45,342 bases of DNA from assembly GCA_009377585.1 (NCBI GenBank), contig WHTS01000018.1, forward strand, positions 1 to 45,342, written 5' to 3'. The position numbers and the translations under genes are program-made. Shown in pieces: positions 35,773 through 44,145 of the stretch; position 1 is the first letter of the stretch, and the number at the start of each line of letters is the position of its first letter. The notes under the pieces are model-generated. The model was not told where the DNA came from. It did no database searches and worked only from the letters and a program-made list of their open reading frames with translations. This DNA is from Betaproteobacteria bacterium (lineage in GTDB: Bacteria; Pseudomonadota; Gammaproteobacteria; Burkholderiales; WYBJ01).

Positions 35773-38484
35773 ATGAGCTCCGAGCGCATCCTGCTGCTCG
35801 TCGACGGCTCTTCCTACCTGTACCGCGCGTTCCACGCCTTGCCGGATCTGCGCACGCGTGACGGGCAGCCCACCGGCGCGATCCGCGGCGTCATCACGAT
35901 GCTGCAGAAGCTGCGCAGGGAAGTGCCGGCGCAGTACCTGGGCTGCGTGTTCGATGCCAAGGGCAAGACCTTCCGCGACGACGTGTATCCGCAGTACAAG
36001 GCGAACCGGGCGCCCATGCCCGACGACCTCACGCTCCAGATCGAGCCCCTGCACGAGTGCGTGCGCGCGCTCGGCTGGCCGCTCATCATGGTCGACGGCG
36101 TGGAAGCGGACGACGTGATCGGAACGCTCGTGTGCGAGGCCCGCAAGCAGGGCGTGCGCTCGATCGTCTCCACCTCCGACAAGGATCTCGCCCAGCTCGT
36201 GAACGAGGACGTGACGCTGGTCAATACCATGACCAACGAGACGCTCGATAGCGCGGGCGTGGAGAAGAAGTTCGGCGTTGCGGTCAACCGCTTCCTCGAC
36301 TATCTCACCTTGATCGGCGATGCGGTCGACAACGTTCCGGGCGTGGACAAGGTCGGTCCCAAGACCGCCTGCAAATGGTTGCAGCAATACGGCTCGCTGG
36401 ACGCGGTGATGGCGCACGCCGGCGAGATCGGCGGCGTGGTCGGCGCGAACCTGCAGAAGGCGCTCGACTGGCTGCCGCAGGCGCGCGAGCTCCTGCGCGT
36501 CAAATGCGACGTGCCGCTGCCGGTTGCGCTGGAGGCGCTGGCGTGCTGCGACCCGGACGACGAAAAACTGGCGCAGCTGTTCGAGCGCCTCGAGTTCAAG
36601 GCGCACCGGCGCGAGCTGGGCGAGGCCGCTGCGGTCAATTTCGCGCCTGCCCTTGCGGCGTCGCTGCCTGCCTCTGCGCCGGAGCAGGCGCACGAGACCA
36701 TCGTTCGATTCGAGCAGCTCGATGCGCTGCTCGAACGGATGCGGGGCTCCGAGCACGTCGCACTGCACATGGCGAGCAGCGCAACGGAGCCCATGCAGGC
36801 GAGCATCGTCGGCATCGCCGTAGCGCTCGATGCCGGTCCCGGCGCCTACTTGCCGCTCGCGCATCGCCATCCGGGTGCTGCGGACCAGCTGGATCGGGCC
36901 CAGGCGCTCGAGCGGCTCAGGCCCTGGCTGGAAGATCACGCGCCGCGCAAGATCGCGCACGATGCCAAGTTCGCGATGCATCTCCTCGCCAATCATGGCA
37001 TTCGGCTGGCCGGCATCGCGCACGACACGCAGCTTCAATCCTACGTGCTCGAGAGCCATCGCAATCACGAGCTGGCGTCGTTGGCCGAGCGCTATCTCGA
37101 CCAGTCGACGACCAGCCTCGAGAGCCTGGTCGGCAAGGGTGTGGCGCGCATCGGGTTCGACCAGGTCGACATCGCGCAGGCGGGTGCGTATGCGGCGCAG
37201 GCCGCCGCCGTCGTCCTGCGCCTGCAGCAGACGCTGCTGCCCCGAATCGAGGCGGACGAGCGCCTGGCGCAGATCTACGGTGAGATCGAGATTCCGGTCG
37301 AGCGCGTGCTGTTCGCGATGGAGCGCCAGGGCGTGATGCTGGATGCGCAGCTGCTCGAAGCGCATGGCCGCACGCTGGGCAGCCGCATGGCGGCGATCGA
37401 GCGGCAGGCGTACGGAGTGGCCGGGCACCCGTTCAACATGAATTCGCCCAAGCAGATCTGCGAGATCCTGTTCGAGCGCCTCGGGCTCCCGGTCATGAAG
37501 AAGACGCCCAGCGGTTCGCCGTCCACCGACGAGGACGTGCTGCAGCAGCTGGCGCTCGACTACCCGCTGCCCAAGCTGCTGCTCGACTTCCGGGCGCTCT
37601 CCAAGCTCAAGTCGACCTACACCGACAAGCTGCCGCGGATGGTCGATGCGAGCGGACGCGTTCACACCAACTACGGCCAGGCAGTCGCGGTCACGGGGCG
37701 GCTTTCGAGCAACGAGCCCAACCTGCAGAACATTCCGGTGCGCAATGCCGAGGGGCGGCGCATTCGGGAAGCGTTCGTCGCGCCCGCGGGGGCAGCCATC
37801 GTCTCGGCGGACTACTCCCAGATCGAGCTGCGGATCATGGCGCACCTGTCGCAGGACGCCGGCCTGCTCGATGCGTTCGCTCGCGGCGAAGACGTTCACC
37901 GGCGCACGGCCGCGGAGGTGTTCGGCACGCCCCCCGACGCGGTCTCGAGCGAGCAGCGCCGCTACGCCAAGGTCATCAACTTCGGTCTGATCTACGGCAT
38001 GTCGGCGTTCGGGCTGGCGCAGCAGCTCGGCATCGAGCGCTCGGCGGCGGCGAGCTACATGGAGCGGTACTTTGCGCGCTATCCGGGTGTCGCGAACTAC
38101 ATGGAAGCCACCCGCGCGCAGGCGCGCGAGCTCGGCTACGTCGAAACCGTGTTCGGCCGCCGCCTGTGGCTGCCGGAGATCCGTGCCGGCAACCAGGCCC
38201 GGCGCAGCGCCGCCGAGCGGGCGGCGATCAATGCGCCCATGCAGGGCACCGCGGCCGATCTCATCAAGCTCGCCATGGTCGCCGTGCAGGGCTGGCTCGA
38301 GTCCACCGGGCTCGATACGCACCTCATCATGCAGGTGCACGACGAGCTCGTGCTGGAAGTGCCCGATGTGGAGCTCGAACGGCTGCGCGCGCAATTGCCG
38401 GAGCTGATGGCCGGAGTGGCGAAGCTCTCCGTGCCGCTGATGGTGGAGATCGGCAGCGGGCCGAACTGGGAGCAAGCGCATTGA
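35773..38484 (+). CDS. polA: DNA polymerase I with inactivated proofreading domain
   Basis: The 903-residue enzyme fills gaps and removes RNA primers. Residues 1-290 are the 5'-nuclease domain (VDGSSYLYRAF, EADDVIGTL, STSDKDLAQLV). The polymerase domain, about 510-903, is intact: motif A DYSQIELR (Asp680), O helix KVINFGLIYG (Lys733, Phe737, Tyr741) and motif C HDELV (Asp857), each offset by exactly 25 from E. coli. The 3'-5' exonuclease domain (about 305-490) is present but lacks its metal ligands: E. coli D355, E357, D424 and D501 correspond to His332, Ala334, Ala401 and Ala477. Proofreading should be absent, as in the Taq and Bacillus enzymes. Divergent from DUF2782-thrB. Confidence 0.96.
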   Translation: MSSERILLLVDGSSYLYRAFHALPDLRTRDGQPTGAIRGVITMLQKLRREVPAQYLGCVFDAKGKTFRDDVYPQYKANRAPMPDDLTLQIEPLHECVRALGWPLIMVDGVEADDVIGTLVCEARKQGVRSIVSTSDKDLAQLVNEDVTLVNTMTNETLDSAGVEKKFGVAVNRFLDYLTLIGDAVDNVPGVDKVGPKTACKWLQQYGSLDAVMAHAGEIGGVVGANLQKALDWLPQARELLRVKCDVPLPVALEALACCDPDDEKLAQLFERLEFKAHRRELGEAAAVNFAPALAASLPASAPEQAHETIVRFEQLDALLERMRGSEHVALHMASSATEPMQASIVGIAVALDAGPGAYLPLAHRHPGAADQLDRAQALERLRPWLEDHAPRKIAHDAKFAMHLLANHGIRLAGIAHDTQLQSYVLESHRNHELASLAERYLDQSTTSLESLVGKGVARIGFDQVDIAQAGAYAAQAAAVVLRLQQTLLPRIEADERLAQIYGEIEIPVERVLFAMERQGVMLDAQLLEAHGRTLGSRMAAIERQAYGVAGHPFNMNSPKQICEILFERLGLPVMKKTPSGSPSTDEDVLQQLALDYPLPKLLLDFRALSKLKSTYTDKLPRMVDASGRVHTNYGQAVAVTGRLSSNEPNLQNIPVRNAEGRRIREAFVAPAGAAIVSADYSQIELRIMAHLSQDAGLLDAFARGEDVHRRTAAEVFGTPPDAVSSEQRRYAKVINFGLIYGMSAFGLAQQLGIERSAAASYMERYFARYPGVANYMEATRAQARELGYVETVFGRRLWLPEIRAGNQARRSAAERAAINAPMQGTAADLIKLAMVAVQGWLESTGLDTHLIMQVHDELVLEVPDVELERLRAQLPELMAGVAKLSVPLMVEIGSGPNWEQAH

Positions 38485-38605
38485 AGGCGCGTGCCGGCGC
38501 AGCGTCGAGTTGATCGTTGTTTCGTCGAGCGCGCGTTGAGACGATGGGGCAGGCAGGCGCTTTTGGCGCGCACCGCGGCCCGGGCAGCCGGGATCAGGAT
38601 CGCCG

Positions 38606-39910
38606 ATGAAACGCTGGATCGTCCGGTCTTTCGCGCTGGTCGTGCTTGCCCTGCCGGCCGCTGTGCTGGCGCTCGCATGGCTGACATTGGACGATCGGCC
38701 GCTGGTCGTGCGCAACGTCCAATTGACTCAAGAACAGGTGGCGCGCGCGCAAGCGCTCGCGAAAGCGCACGATCCGCGCACGGCCCGTGCAGGCGCACTG
38801 CGCACGATCACCTTGTCAGCCGAGGATGTGGATATCGCCGCCAATTATCTGGTCGCGCCCTACGGCGGCGGTGCCAAGGTGGCGCTGCAACCGGGTGCCG
38901 TAGCGTTCTGGGCCACGGCACGGGCACCCGCGAACCCCTTCGGCGCCTACCTCAACGTCGAGGGCGTGTTGCGCGAGACGAGCGCGCTGCCGCAGTTCGA
39001 CAATCTGAGGATCGGCCGCGTGCCGGTGCCGGCGATGCTCGCGGACAGGCTGCTCGCCCATGCACTCGGGCGGCTGGGTGCGCTCGACACCGCCGCTTCG
39101 CCACGCATTGCCGATATGCCGCTGCCACAGGCGGGCGAAGGCAGTGCAGCGGCGGACTTTCTGCATAGCGTGCACATCGAAGGCGGCCAGGTGCAGATCG
39201 TGTATCGCTGGCGCGACGAGATGCCGGAGCGGTTTCGCCGCGCATTGTTCGCCGTGGACGACGCGCGCTTGCGCAGCTACCAGCAGCGCTTGGCCGAATT
39301 CACCGCCGGCAAGCGCCTGCCGCGGCAAATCTCGCTGCGTATGTTGCTCGAGCCGATGCTCGGGTTGGCCGCGGAGCGTTCCGCGAGCTCCGATCCGGTT
39401 GCGGAGAATCGCGCCGCGTTGCTGGTGACTGCGTTCTATGTGAACGGGCGCGGGCTTTCCGCCATCGTGCCGCAGGCCCGCGACTGGCCACGACCCCGGC
39501 TGCACAAAGTGACCCTCGGCGGGCGGCATGACCTGGCGCAGCATTTCACCGTCTCGGCCGCGCTGGCCGCGGCCGCCGGCAGTCCGCTCGCCAATGCGAT
39601 CGGGGTCTACAAGGAAATCGAGGACGCGCGCGGGGGCAGCGGCTTCAGCTTTCCCGATCTGGCCGCCGATCGCGCCGGCACGGTCTTCGGCGCCCAGGCG
39701 GCGCGCTCGCCGCAAAGCGCACGTTCGATCCAGCAGCGTTTTCTTGCCGGTGCGGTGGAAGCCGACTTCATGCCCGACGTAGCGGGACTGCCCGTGGCCT
39801 CGAATGAAGCCGACTTCAAGCGCCGCTTCGGCGGCGTTGGCGAAGCAGCCTACCGGCGCGTGGAGGGGGAAGTCGAGCGCCGCATCAAGGCGCTCGCACT
39901 GTATCGCTGA
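38606..39910 (+). CDS. Conserved-looking membrane-anchored protein of unknown function
   Basis: I do not recognise this 434-residue protein. It starts with a membrane anchor or signal (SFALVVLALPAAVLALAWL, about 8-26), and the remainder is soluble and presumably periplasmic. Regions that look constrained include LSAEDVDIAANYL (about 73-85), DFLHSVHIEGGQVQIVYRW, and the C-terminal half with GRHDLAQHFTVSAALAAAAG, then GVYKEIEDARGGSGFSFPDL and DRAGTVFG. No catalytic motif of a known family is evident. AGGA 7-10 nt upstream supports ATG 38606. It follows polA by 121 bp on the same strand and converges with the DUF4197 gene. Confidence 0.75.
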   Translation: MKRWIVRSFALVVLALPAAVLALAWLTLDDRPLVVRNVQLTQEQVARAQALAKAHDPRTARAGALRTITLSAEDVDIAANYLVAPYGGGAKVALQPGAVAFWATARAPANPFGAYLNVEGVLRETSALPQFDNLRIGRVPVPAMLADRLLAHALGRLGALDTAASPRIADMPLPQAGEGSAAADFLHSVHIEGGQVQIVYRWRDEMPERFRRALFAVDDARLRSYQQRLAEFTAGKRLPRQISLRMLLEPMLGLAAERSASSDPVAENRAALLVTAFYVNGRGLSAIVPQARDWPRPRLHKVTLGGRHDLAQHFTVSAALAAAAGSPLANAIGVYKEIEDARGGSGFSFPDLAADRAGTVFGAQAARSPQSARSIQQRFLAGAVEADFMPDVAGLPVASNEADFKRRFGGVGEAAYRRVEGEVERRIKALALYR

Positions 39911-39959
39911 TCCGACTGCACCCGCCTCGCCACGGCAGGCAGGGCCCTGCGCGGTCGAA

Positions 39960-40646
39960 TCACCGTCGCAGCATGTCGAACACCTTCTTGGCAGCACCCG
40001 TTGCTGCGCCGGCCGGATCGCGCCGGATGGCGCGCTCTTGTTCGGCGATCGTGGCATACAGGCCGTCGAGCGCTTCGCGCGTCACGTAGTTCTCGATGCG
40101 CTCGTCCTTACCGACCAGCCCCAGTTGCGCGCCGCGCTCCACCAGTGAGTTGTATTGCGTCGCGAGACCAACCTTCTCGGTCCACTTGGTCACGATCGGC
40201 AAGAAGCGTTGTGTCAGCTGCGACGAGGTCGCGCGGCGGAAATATTCGGTCGCCGCGGTATCGCCGCCGGTGAGAATCTTCTTGGCGTCCTGCAAGCTCA
40301 TCTTCTTCACCGCGTCGACCAGCAGCGCCTTCGCCTCCGGCACGGCCGCTTCCGCGGCGCGATTCATCGATACCACCAGCTCGTCAGCCTGCTTCTGCAT
40401 GCCGAGCAGGCGCATTCCGCTCTCGACCCGGCGCAGCGTGTCAGGCAGAGGAATCTTCACCTTCGGGTTTTCCAGAAAGCCACCCGGACGCCCGAGCAGC
40501 TCGACGGCCTTGCCGGCGCCTTGAACCAGGGCATCGCGCATCCCGGTGCCCGCCTCCTGGTTGCTGAGACTGGCCAGATCGACGGCATGCGCAGGCACAG
40601 GGATGAGGATGACAAGCGCAGCCAAAGCACCGACAATCAATCGCAT
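39960..40646 (-). CDS. DUF4197 family exported protein
   Basis: The 228-residue protein has a signal peptide (LIVGALAALVILIPVPAHA) and the DUF4197 core: a helical region with NPKVKIPLPDTLRRVESGMRLLGM, SLQDAKKILTGGDTAATEYFRR and YVTREALDGLYATIAEQE near the C-terminus. The family's function is unknown; members are predicted periplasmic helical proteins. AGGAGGTG directly upstream (minus strand, 40650-40657) fixes the start at ATG 40646. Its start codon overlaps the proposed start of the divergent TlpA-like gene. Confidence 0.9.
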   Translation of the reverse strand: MRLIVGALAALVILIPVPAHAVDLASLSNQEAGTGMRDALVQGAGKAVELLGRPGGFLENPKVKIPLPDTLRRVESGMRLLGMQKQADELVVSMNRAAEAAVPEAKALLVDAVKKMSLQDAKKILTGGDTAATEYFRRATSSQLTQRFLPIVTKWTEKVGLATQYNSLVERGAQLGLVGKDERIENYVTREALDGLYATIAEQERAIRRDPAGAATGAAKKVFDMLRR

Positions 40647-41190
40647 GGGCACCTCCTGGGAAAAGCGAACATCGAACGATTTCAAGCGGCGCTCGGGCTG
40701 GCACTTTATCGTGCTGGGCATCGCCTTGGCAATCGCCGTCGCGGCCGTGCTGTGGTGGCGCTCGCCCGTGTTTGCGCCTGCTGTCACGGTCGTTTCGCTG
40801 CAAGGCGAGCGAATCGCGCTCGACGCCCTGCGCGGCAGGGTGGTTCTGGTCAATTTTTGGGCGACCGATTGCGGACCGTGCCGACAGGAGATGCCGGCGA
40901 TGGCGGAGACCTACCGCCGTTATCGGCCGCACGGCCTGGAAGCAATCTTCATCGCCATGCCGTACGATCGGCCGGATCACGTCCTGCACTTCGCGCGCAG
41001 CAGCGAGCTGCCATTTCCTGTCGCGCTGGACATCCAGGGCGAAGCTGCGCGCGCGTTCGGCGGAGTTCGCGCCACCCCGACCGCTTTCCTGGTCGACAAG
41101 CGCGGGCGCATCGTGGAACGCATCCTGGGCGTGCCGGACTTCGGCCGCTTGCAGTCGCTGATCGAGCGCAAGCTCGCCGAGCGCGTGTAG
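40645..41190 (+). CDS. TlpA-like membrane-anchored thioredoxin
   Basis: The 181-residue protein has a short basic N-terminus, one membrane anchor (FIVLGIALAIAVAAVLWW, about 21-38) and a periplasmic thioredoxin domain. The active site is FWATDCGPCRQEMP with Cys76 and Cys79, and ATPTAFLVDKRGRIVERILG supplies the cis-Pro region. Such proteins reduce disulphides on cytochrome c or other exported proteins. The ATG at 40645 overlaps the start of DUF4197 on the other strand and has no ribosome site; GTG 40711 is an alternative but would remove the basic residues before the anchor. It is convergent with lipA, with only six bases between the stops. Confidence 0.82.
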   Translation: MGTSWEKRTSNDFKRRSGWHFIVLGIALAIAVAAVLWWRSPVFAPAVTVVSLQGERIALDALRGRVVLVNFWATDCGPCRQEMPAMAETYRRYRPHGLEAIFIAMPYDRPDHVLHFARSSELPFPVALDIQGEAARAFGGVRATPTAFLVDKRGRIVERILGVPDFGRLQSLIERKLAERV

Positions 41191-41196
41191 CGCCGG

Positions 41197-42156
41197 TCAG
41201 GCGACGCCGGCGCCGTGCGCCTGCTGATCGGCGTGGTAACTCGAGCGCACCAGCGGGCCGCAGGCAGCATGGCGGAAGCCCATCGTCTCGGCCGCCTCGC
41301 GAAAGCGCTCGAACGCCGCCGGTTCGACGTAGCGGCGTACCGGCAGGTGGTGCGAGGAGGGCTGCAGATACTGGCCGATGGTGAGCATGTCGACCTCGTG
41401 CGCGCGCAGGTCGCGCATGACGGCGAGGATCTCGTCGTCGCTCTCGCCCAGCCCCACCATGAGCCCGGACTTGGTCGGTGTTTCCGGGTGCCGGCGCCTG
41501 AATTCCTGTAGCAGTTTCAGCGAATGCGCGTAGTCCGCGCCCGGCCGCGCCTCGCGATAGAGCCGCGGCACGGTTTCGAGATTGTGGTTCATCACGTCCG
41601 GCGGCGCTTGCGCGAGGCAATCCAGGGCCGCATCCAGGCGGCCGCGGAAATCCGGCACGAGAATCTCGATCGTGGTCTGCGGCGAATGCGTGCGCACCGC
41701 GCGGATGCACTCGGCAAAGTGGCCGGCGCCGCCGTCTCGCAGGTCGTCGCGGTCGACGCTGGTGATCACCACGTAGGCAAGGTTCATCGCCGCGATGGTG
41801 CGCGCGAGCTTGACCGGCTCGGTTGCATCCGGCGGCTTGGGGCGGCCGTGCGCCACGTCGCAGAACGGACAGCGCCGCGTGCACAAGTCGCCCAGGATCA
41901 TGAAGGTGGCCGTGCCCTTGCCGAAGCATTCGCCGATGTTCGGGCACGAGGCTTCCTCGCACACGGTGTGCAGGCCATTGGCGCGCAGCGCCTGCTTGAC
42001 GGCATGGAAGCGCTCGTTATTGCCCAGCCGCACCCGGATCCATGGCGGCTTGGGCAGCGTCTGCCCGGCGGCGATCACCTTGATGGGGATGCGGGCGGTC
42101 TTCGCTTCGCCCTTCTCTTTCGCGTCGCCCTTCTGCTTGTCGCGGACTTCGCTCAC
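41197..42156 (-). CDS. lipA: Lipoyl synthase
   Basis: The 319-residue radical-SAM enzyme inserts two sulphurs into octanoyl groups on lipoyl domains. The auxiliary cluster motif is [12 protein letters not shown], the radical-SAM motif is CTRRCPFC and the C-terminal RSSYHA holds the Ser ligand, so both [4Fe-4S] sites are complete. [17 protein letters not shown] and SGLMVGLGE are further hallmarks. The start is GTG 42156, overlapping the lipB stop as GTGA and preceded by GGAGGT 7 nt upstream, so the two genes are translationally coupled. The N-terminal 20 residues are Lys/Glu-rich and variable. lpdA in this window carries a lipoyl domain that would be a substrate. Confidence 0.96.
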   Translation of the reverse strand: MSEVRDKQKGDAKEKGEAKTARIPIKVIAAGQTLPKPPWIRVRLGNNERFHAVKQALRANGLHTVCEEASCPNIGECFGKGTATFMILGDLCTRRCPFCDVAHGRPKPPDATEPVKLARTIAAMNLAYVVITSVDRDDLRDGGAGHFAECIRAVRTHSPQTTIEILVPDFRGRLDAALDCLAQAPPDVMNHNLETVPRLYREARPGADYAHSLKLLQEFRRRHPETPTKSGLMVGLGESDDEILAVMRDLRAHEVDMLTIGQYLQPSSHHLPVRRYVEPAAFERFREAAETMGFRHAACGPLVRSSYHADQQAHGAGVA

Positions 42157-42773
42157 GCGCTTACCTCCGCGCCGATGCGCCGGGCGAGCGCATCGACCAG
42201 GGCCTGAGCGATCTCGTCGGTCGGCCGGTCCACCCCGAGCGCCTGCAGGCTCGTCACCGGCAGCTTCGGATAGCCGCACGGGTCGATGGCGGCGAAGGGC
42301 GTGAGGTCCATGGCGATGTTGAGGGCGAGCCCGTGATAGCAGCGGCCGTGGCGGATGCGAAGCCCCAGGGCCGCGATCTTGGCCTGGCCGACGTAGACGC
42401 CGGGAGCATCGGTGCGGCCGTGCGCGTCGGCGATGCCGTAGCGTCCGAGCAAGTCTATCACGGCGCCCTCCAGTAGCCGGACGAAGCCGTGCACGCTCAA
42501 GCTGCGGCGCTGCAGATCGAGCAGCGTGTACAGCACCACCTGGCCCGGTCCGTGGTAGGTGATCTGGCCGCCGCGGTCGGTGCGCACGACCGGGATGCCG
42601 TTGTCCACCCGCGGCAGGTGCTGGTCGCGGCCGGCCACTCCGACCGTGTAGACCGGCGGATGCTGCAGCTGCCACAGCTCGTCGGGCGTATCGGGCGTGC
42701 GTGCGGCGGTGAACTCGCGCATGGCGCGCCAGGTGGGCGCGTAAGGCGCCAGGCCGAGGCGGCGCACGATCAC
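42153..42773 (-). CDS. lipB: Octanoyl-ACP:protein N-octanoyltransferase
   Basis: The 206-residue transferase moves octanoate from acyl carrier protein to lipoyl domains. Typical motifs are [28 protein letters not shown] and [12 protein letters not shown] (Lys of the catalytic pair), and the catalytic Cys in [13 protein letters not shown]. The start is taken as GTG 42773, overlapping the ybeD stop as GTGA; a second GTG two codons on (42767) is equally good. It is coupled at both ends, between ybeD and lipA. Length is normal. Confidence 0.95.
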   Translation of the reverse strand: MIVRRLGLAPYAPTWRAMREFTAARTPDTPDELWQLQHPPVYTVGVAGRDQHLPRVDNGIPVVRTDRGGQITYHGPGQVVLYTLLDLQRRSLSVHGFVRLLEGAVIDLLGRYGIADAHGRTDAPGVYVGQAKIAALGLRIRHGRCYHGLALNIAMDLTPFAAIDPCGYPKLPVTSLQALGVDRPTDEIAQALVDALARRIGAEVSA

Positions 42774-43033
42774 AACACCATCACCACCTGCGGATGGTCG
42801 CACAGAGCCTGGTACAGGCTGTCCAGCTGCTCGCGCGAGGTCGCTCGCACCGTGCAGGTGAGCGAGAGATAGCGATTTTTCTTGCTCGTCCGCATCTCCA
42901 CGCTGCCGGGGTCGAAATCGGGCGCGTGGCGCGTCACCACGTCGATTACCGCCTGGGCGAAGCCGGGCTCGGTGCGGCCCATGATCTTGATCGGAAATTC
43001 GCACGGATATTCGATCAGCGATTCGCGCTCCAT
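42770..43033 (-). CDS. ybeD: YbeD/DUF493 family protein
   Basis: This 87-residue protein belongs to DUF493, small alpha/beta proteins with an ACT-like fold often next to lip[39 protein letters not shown] and [15 protein letters not shown] match the family. Its function is unknown, though its persistent linkage to lipB suggests a regulatory role in lipoylation. Its stop shares bases with the lipB start. dat lies 33 nt upstream on the same strand. Confidence 0.93.
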   Translation of the reverse strand: MERESLIEYPCEFPIKIMGRTEPGFAQAVIDVVTRHAPDFDPGSVEMRTSKKNRYLSLTCTVRATSREQLDSLYQALCDHPQVVMVL

Positions 43034-43066
43034 GCGCCGGCTCCGAGTGCGGATACTCCCTATTGG

Positions 43067-43939
43067 TCAGCCGCGACGCATGACGGTTCGCTTGTAGGCC
43101 TGATAGAGCTTGTGGACGCGCCGGAACACGGGCCCGGGCTTGCCGGTGCCCACCGCCTTGTCGTCGAGGCGCGTGACGGCGAGCACTTCCTTGGTGGCGG
43201 AGGTGAGCCAGATCTCGTCCGCGCAGCGGACCTCGTCCTCGGGGATCTCGCGCAGCTCCAGGGGAATGCGCGCCTTGCGCACGAGCTCGATCACCACGTC
43301 GTTGGTCGTGCCGGGCAGCACCAGGTGGTTGTTGGGCGGGGCGGCGACCGTTTTGCCGCGCACCACCAGGACGTTGCTCGACGAGGCTTCCGACAGAAAG
43401 CCGTCGCGGAACATGATCGTTTCCAGGCAGCCGGCCTCGGCCGCGCGCTGGCGCATGAGCACGTTGCCGAGCAGCGACGTGGACTTGATGTCGCAGCGCA
43501 GCCAGCGATTGTCGGTCGCGCTCACGCAGGCGCAACCGCCGCTAACGAGCTTGCGCGCGGGAACGCTCATCGGGTTGCTCATCATGAACACCGTCGGCGT
43601 CGCGTCCGCCGGAAAGGCGTGATCGCGCTTGGCTACGCCGCGCGTGACCTGGAGGTAGACGGCCTGGTCCTTGCCCTCGTTGAGCGCGATCATCCGCTTC
43701 ACCAGGCGGCTCCACTGCGCCGTGGTCATGGGATTGGCGAGCCGGATCGCATCCAGGCTCGACTGCAGCCGCTTCAGGTGCTGTTCCATCCGGAAGGGGT
43801 AGCCCGAGTAGACGGGAATCACCTCGTAGACGCCGTCGCCGAAGATGAAGCCCCGGTCGAGCACCGGAATGCGCGCCTCCTCCGCCGGCATGAAGCGCCC
43901 GTTCAGATAAACCGTTGCCGCTGTCGGTTGTTTTGGCAT
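43067..43939 (-). CDS. dat: D-amino-acid aminotransferase (class IV)
   Basis: The 290-residue PLP enzyme of fold type IV would interconvert D-alanine and D-glutamate by transamination, feeding peptidoglycan. VYLNGRFMPAEEARIPVLDR and GFIFGDGVYEVIPVYSG are the N-terminal signatures. The PLP-Lys region is CDIKSTSLLGNVLMRQRA, followed by ETIMFRDGFLSEASSSNVLVV. Length is normal. Branched-chain aminotransferases share the fold, but the dacA-dat-ybeD-lipB-lipA order indicates Dat. A 192-bp MITE-like element begins 7 bp upstream of the start codon, so its original upstream signals have been displaced. Confidence 0.92.
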   Translation of the reverse strand: MPKQPTAATVYLNGRFMPAEEARIPVLDRGFIFGDGVYEVIPVYSGYPFRMEQHLKRLQSSLDAIRLANPMTTAQWSRLVKRMIALNEGKDQAVYLQVTRGVAKRDHAFPADATPTVFMMSNPMSVPARKLVSGGCACVSATDNRWLRCDIKSTSLLGNVLMRQRAAEAGCLETIMFRDGFLSEASSSNVLVVRGKTVAAPPNNHLVLPGTTNDVVIELVRKARIPLELREIPEDEVRCADEIWLTSATKEVLAVTRLDDKAVGTGKPGPVFRRVHKLYQAYKRTVMRRG

Positions 43940-43946
43940 GGCTTCG

Positions 43947-44138
43947 TAGTGTCCTGAGTCCGAAATTCGCCGCGCAAAAGATGCCGAGAATCGACGCCAT
44001 ACATTGTCGCGAATCCTCGCCAGGTGTCCAACCTGGCTGTGGTTCGCTTCGCGTCTGGCGCCGATTTCGACACTTTTGCCCGCTTGGCGTCAAGGCAAAT
44101 GTTCGATTTCTGCGACGAACCTCGGACTCAGGACACTA
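43947..44138. mobile_element. MITE-like insertion between dacA and dat
   Basis: TAGTGTCCTGAGTCCGA (43947-43963) and its exact reverse complement (44122-44138) bound a 192-bp unit. Similarity of the arms continues inward for about 15 more bases with mismatches. The outermost TA on each side may be a duplicated target, as in IS630/Tc1-type insertion. The centre holds a 7-bp-stem hairpin (44019-44037). No transposase reading frame is inside. It occupies nearly the whole dacA-dat gap; without it the genes would be about 14-16 bp apart. Confidence 0.82.
44003..44031 (-). promoter_or_regulatory. Possible outward promoter inside the MITE toward dat
   Basis: On the minus strand TTGGAC (44026-44031), a 17-bp spacer and GACAAT (44003-44008) resemble -35 and -10 boxes, each matching consensus at four positions. 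Transcription would run into dat. The -35 falls in the loop and right arm of the central hairpin. The match is only moderate. Confidence 0.3.
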
Positions 44139-44145
44139 ACTCGCG

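Noticed and set aside
35218-38715. 1165-codon open frame antisense to polA
   Set aside because: High-GC shadow frame. The sense strand encodes a complete DNA polymerase I, and only the last 113 codons (DUF2782) resemble a real protein.
43915-44139. Small frame inside the MITE-like element as a transposase remnant
   Set aside because: The 74-codon translation shows no DDE or helix-turn-helix motif, and it merely spans the element.
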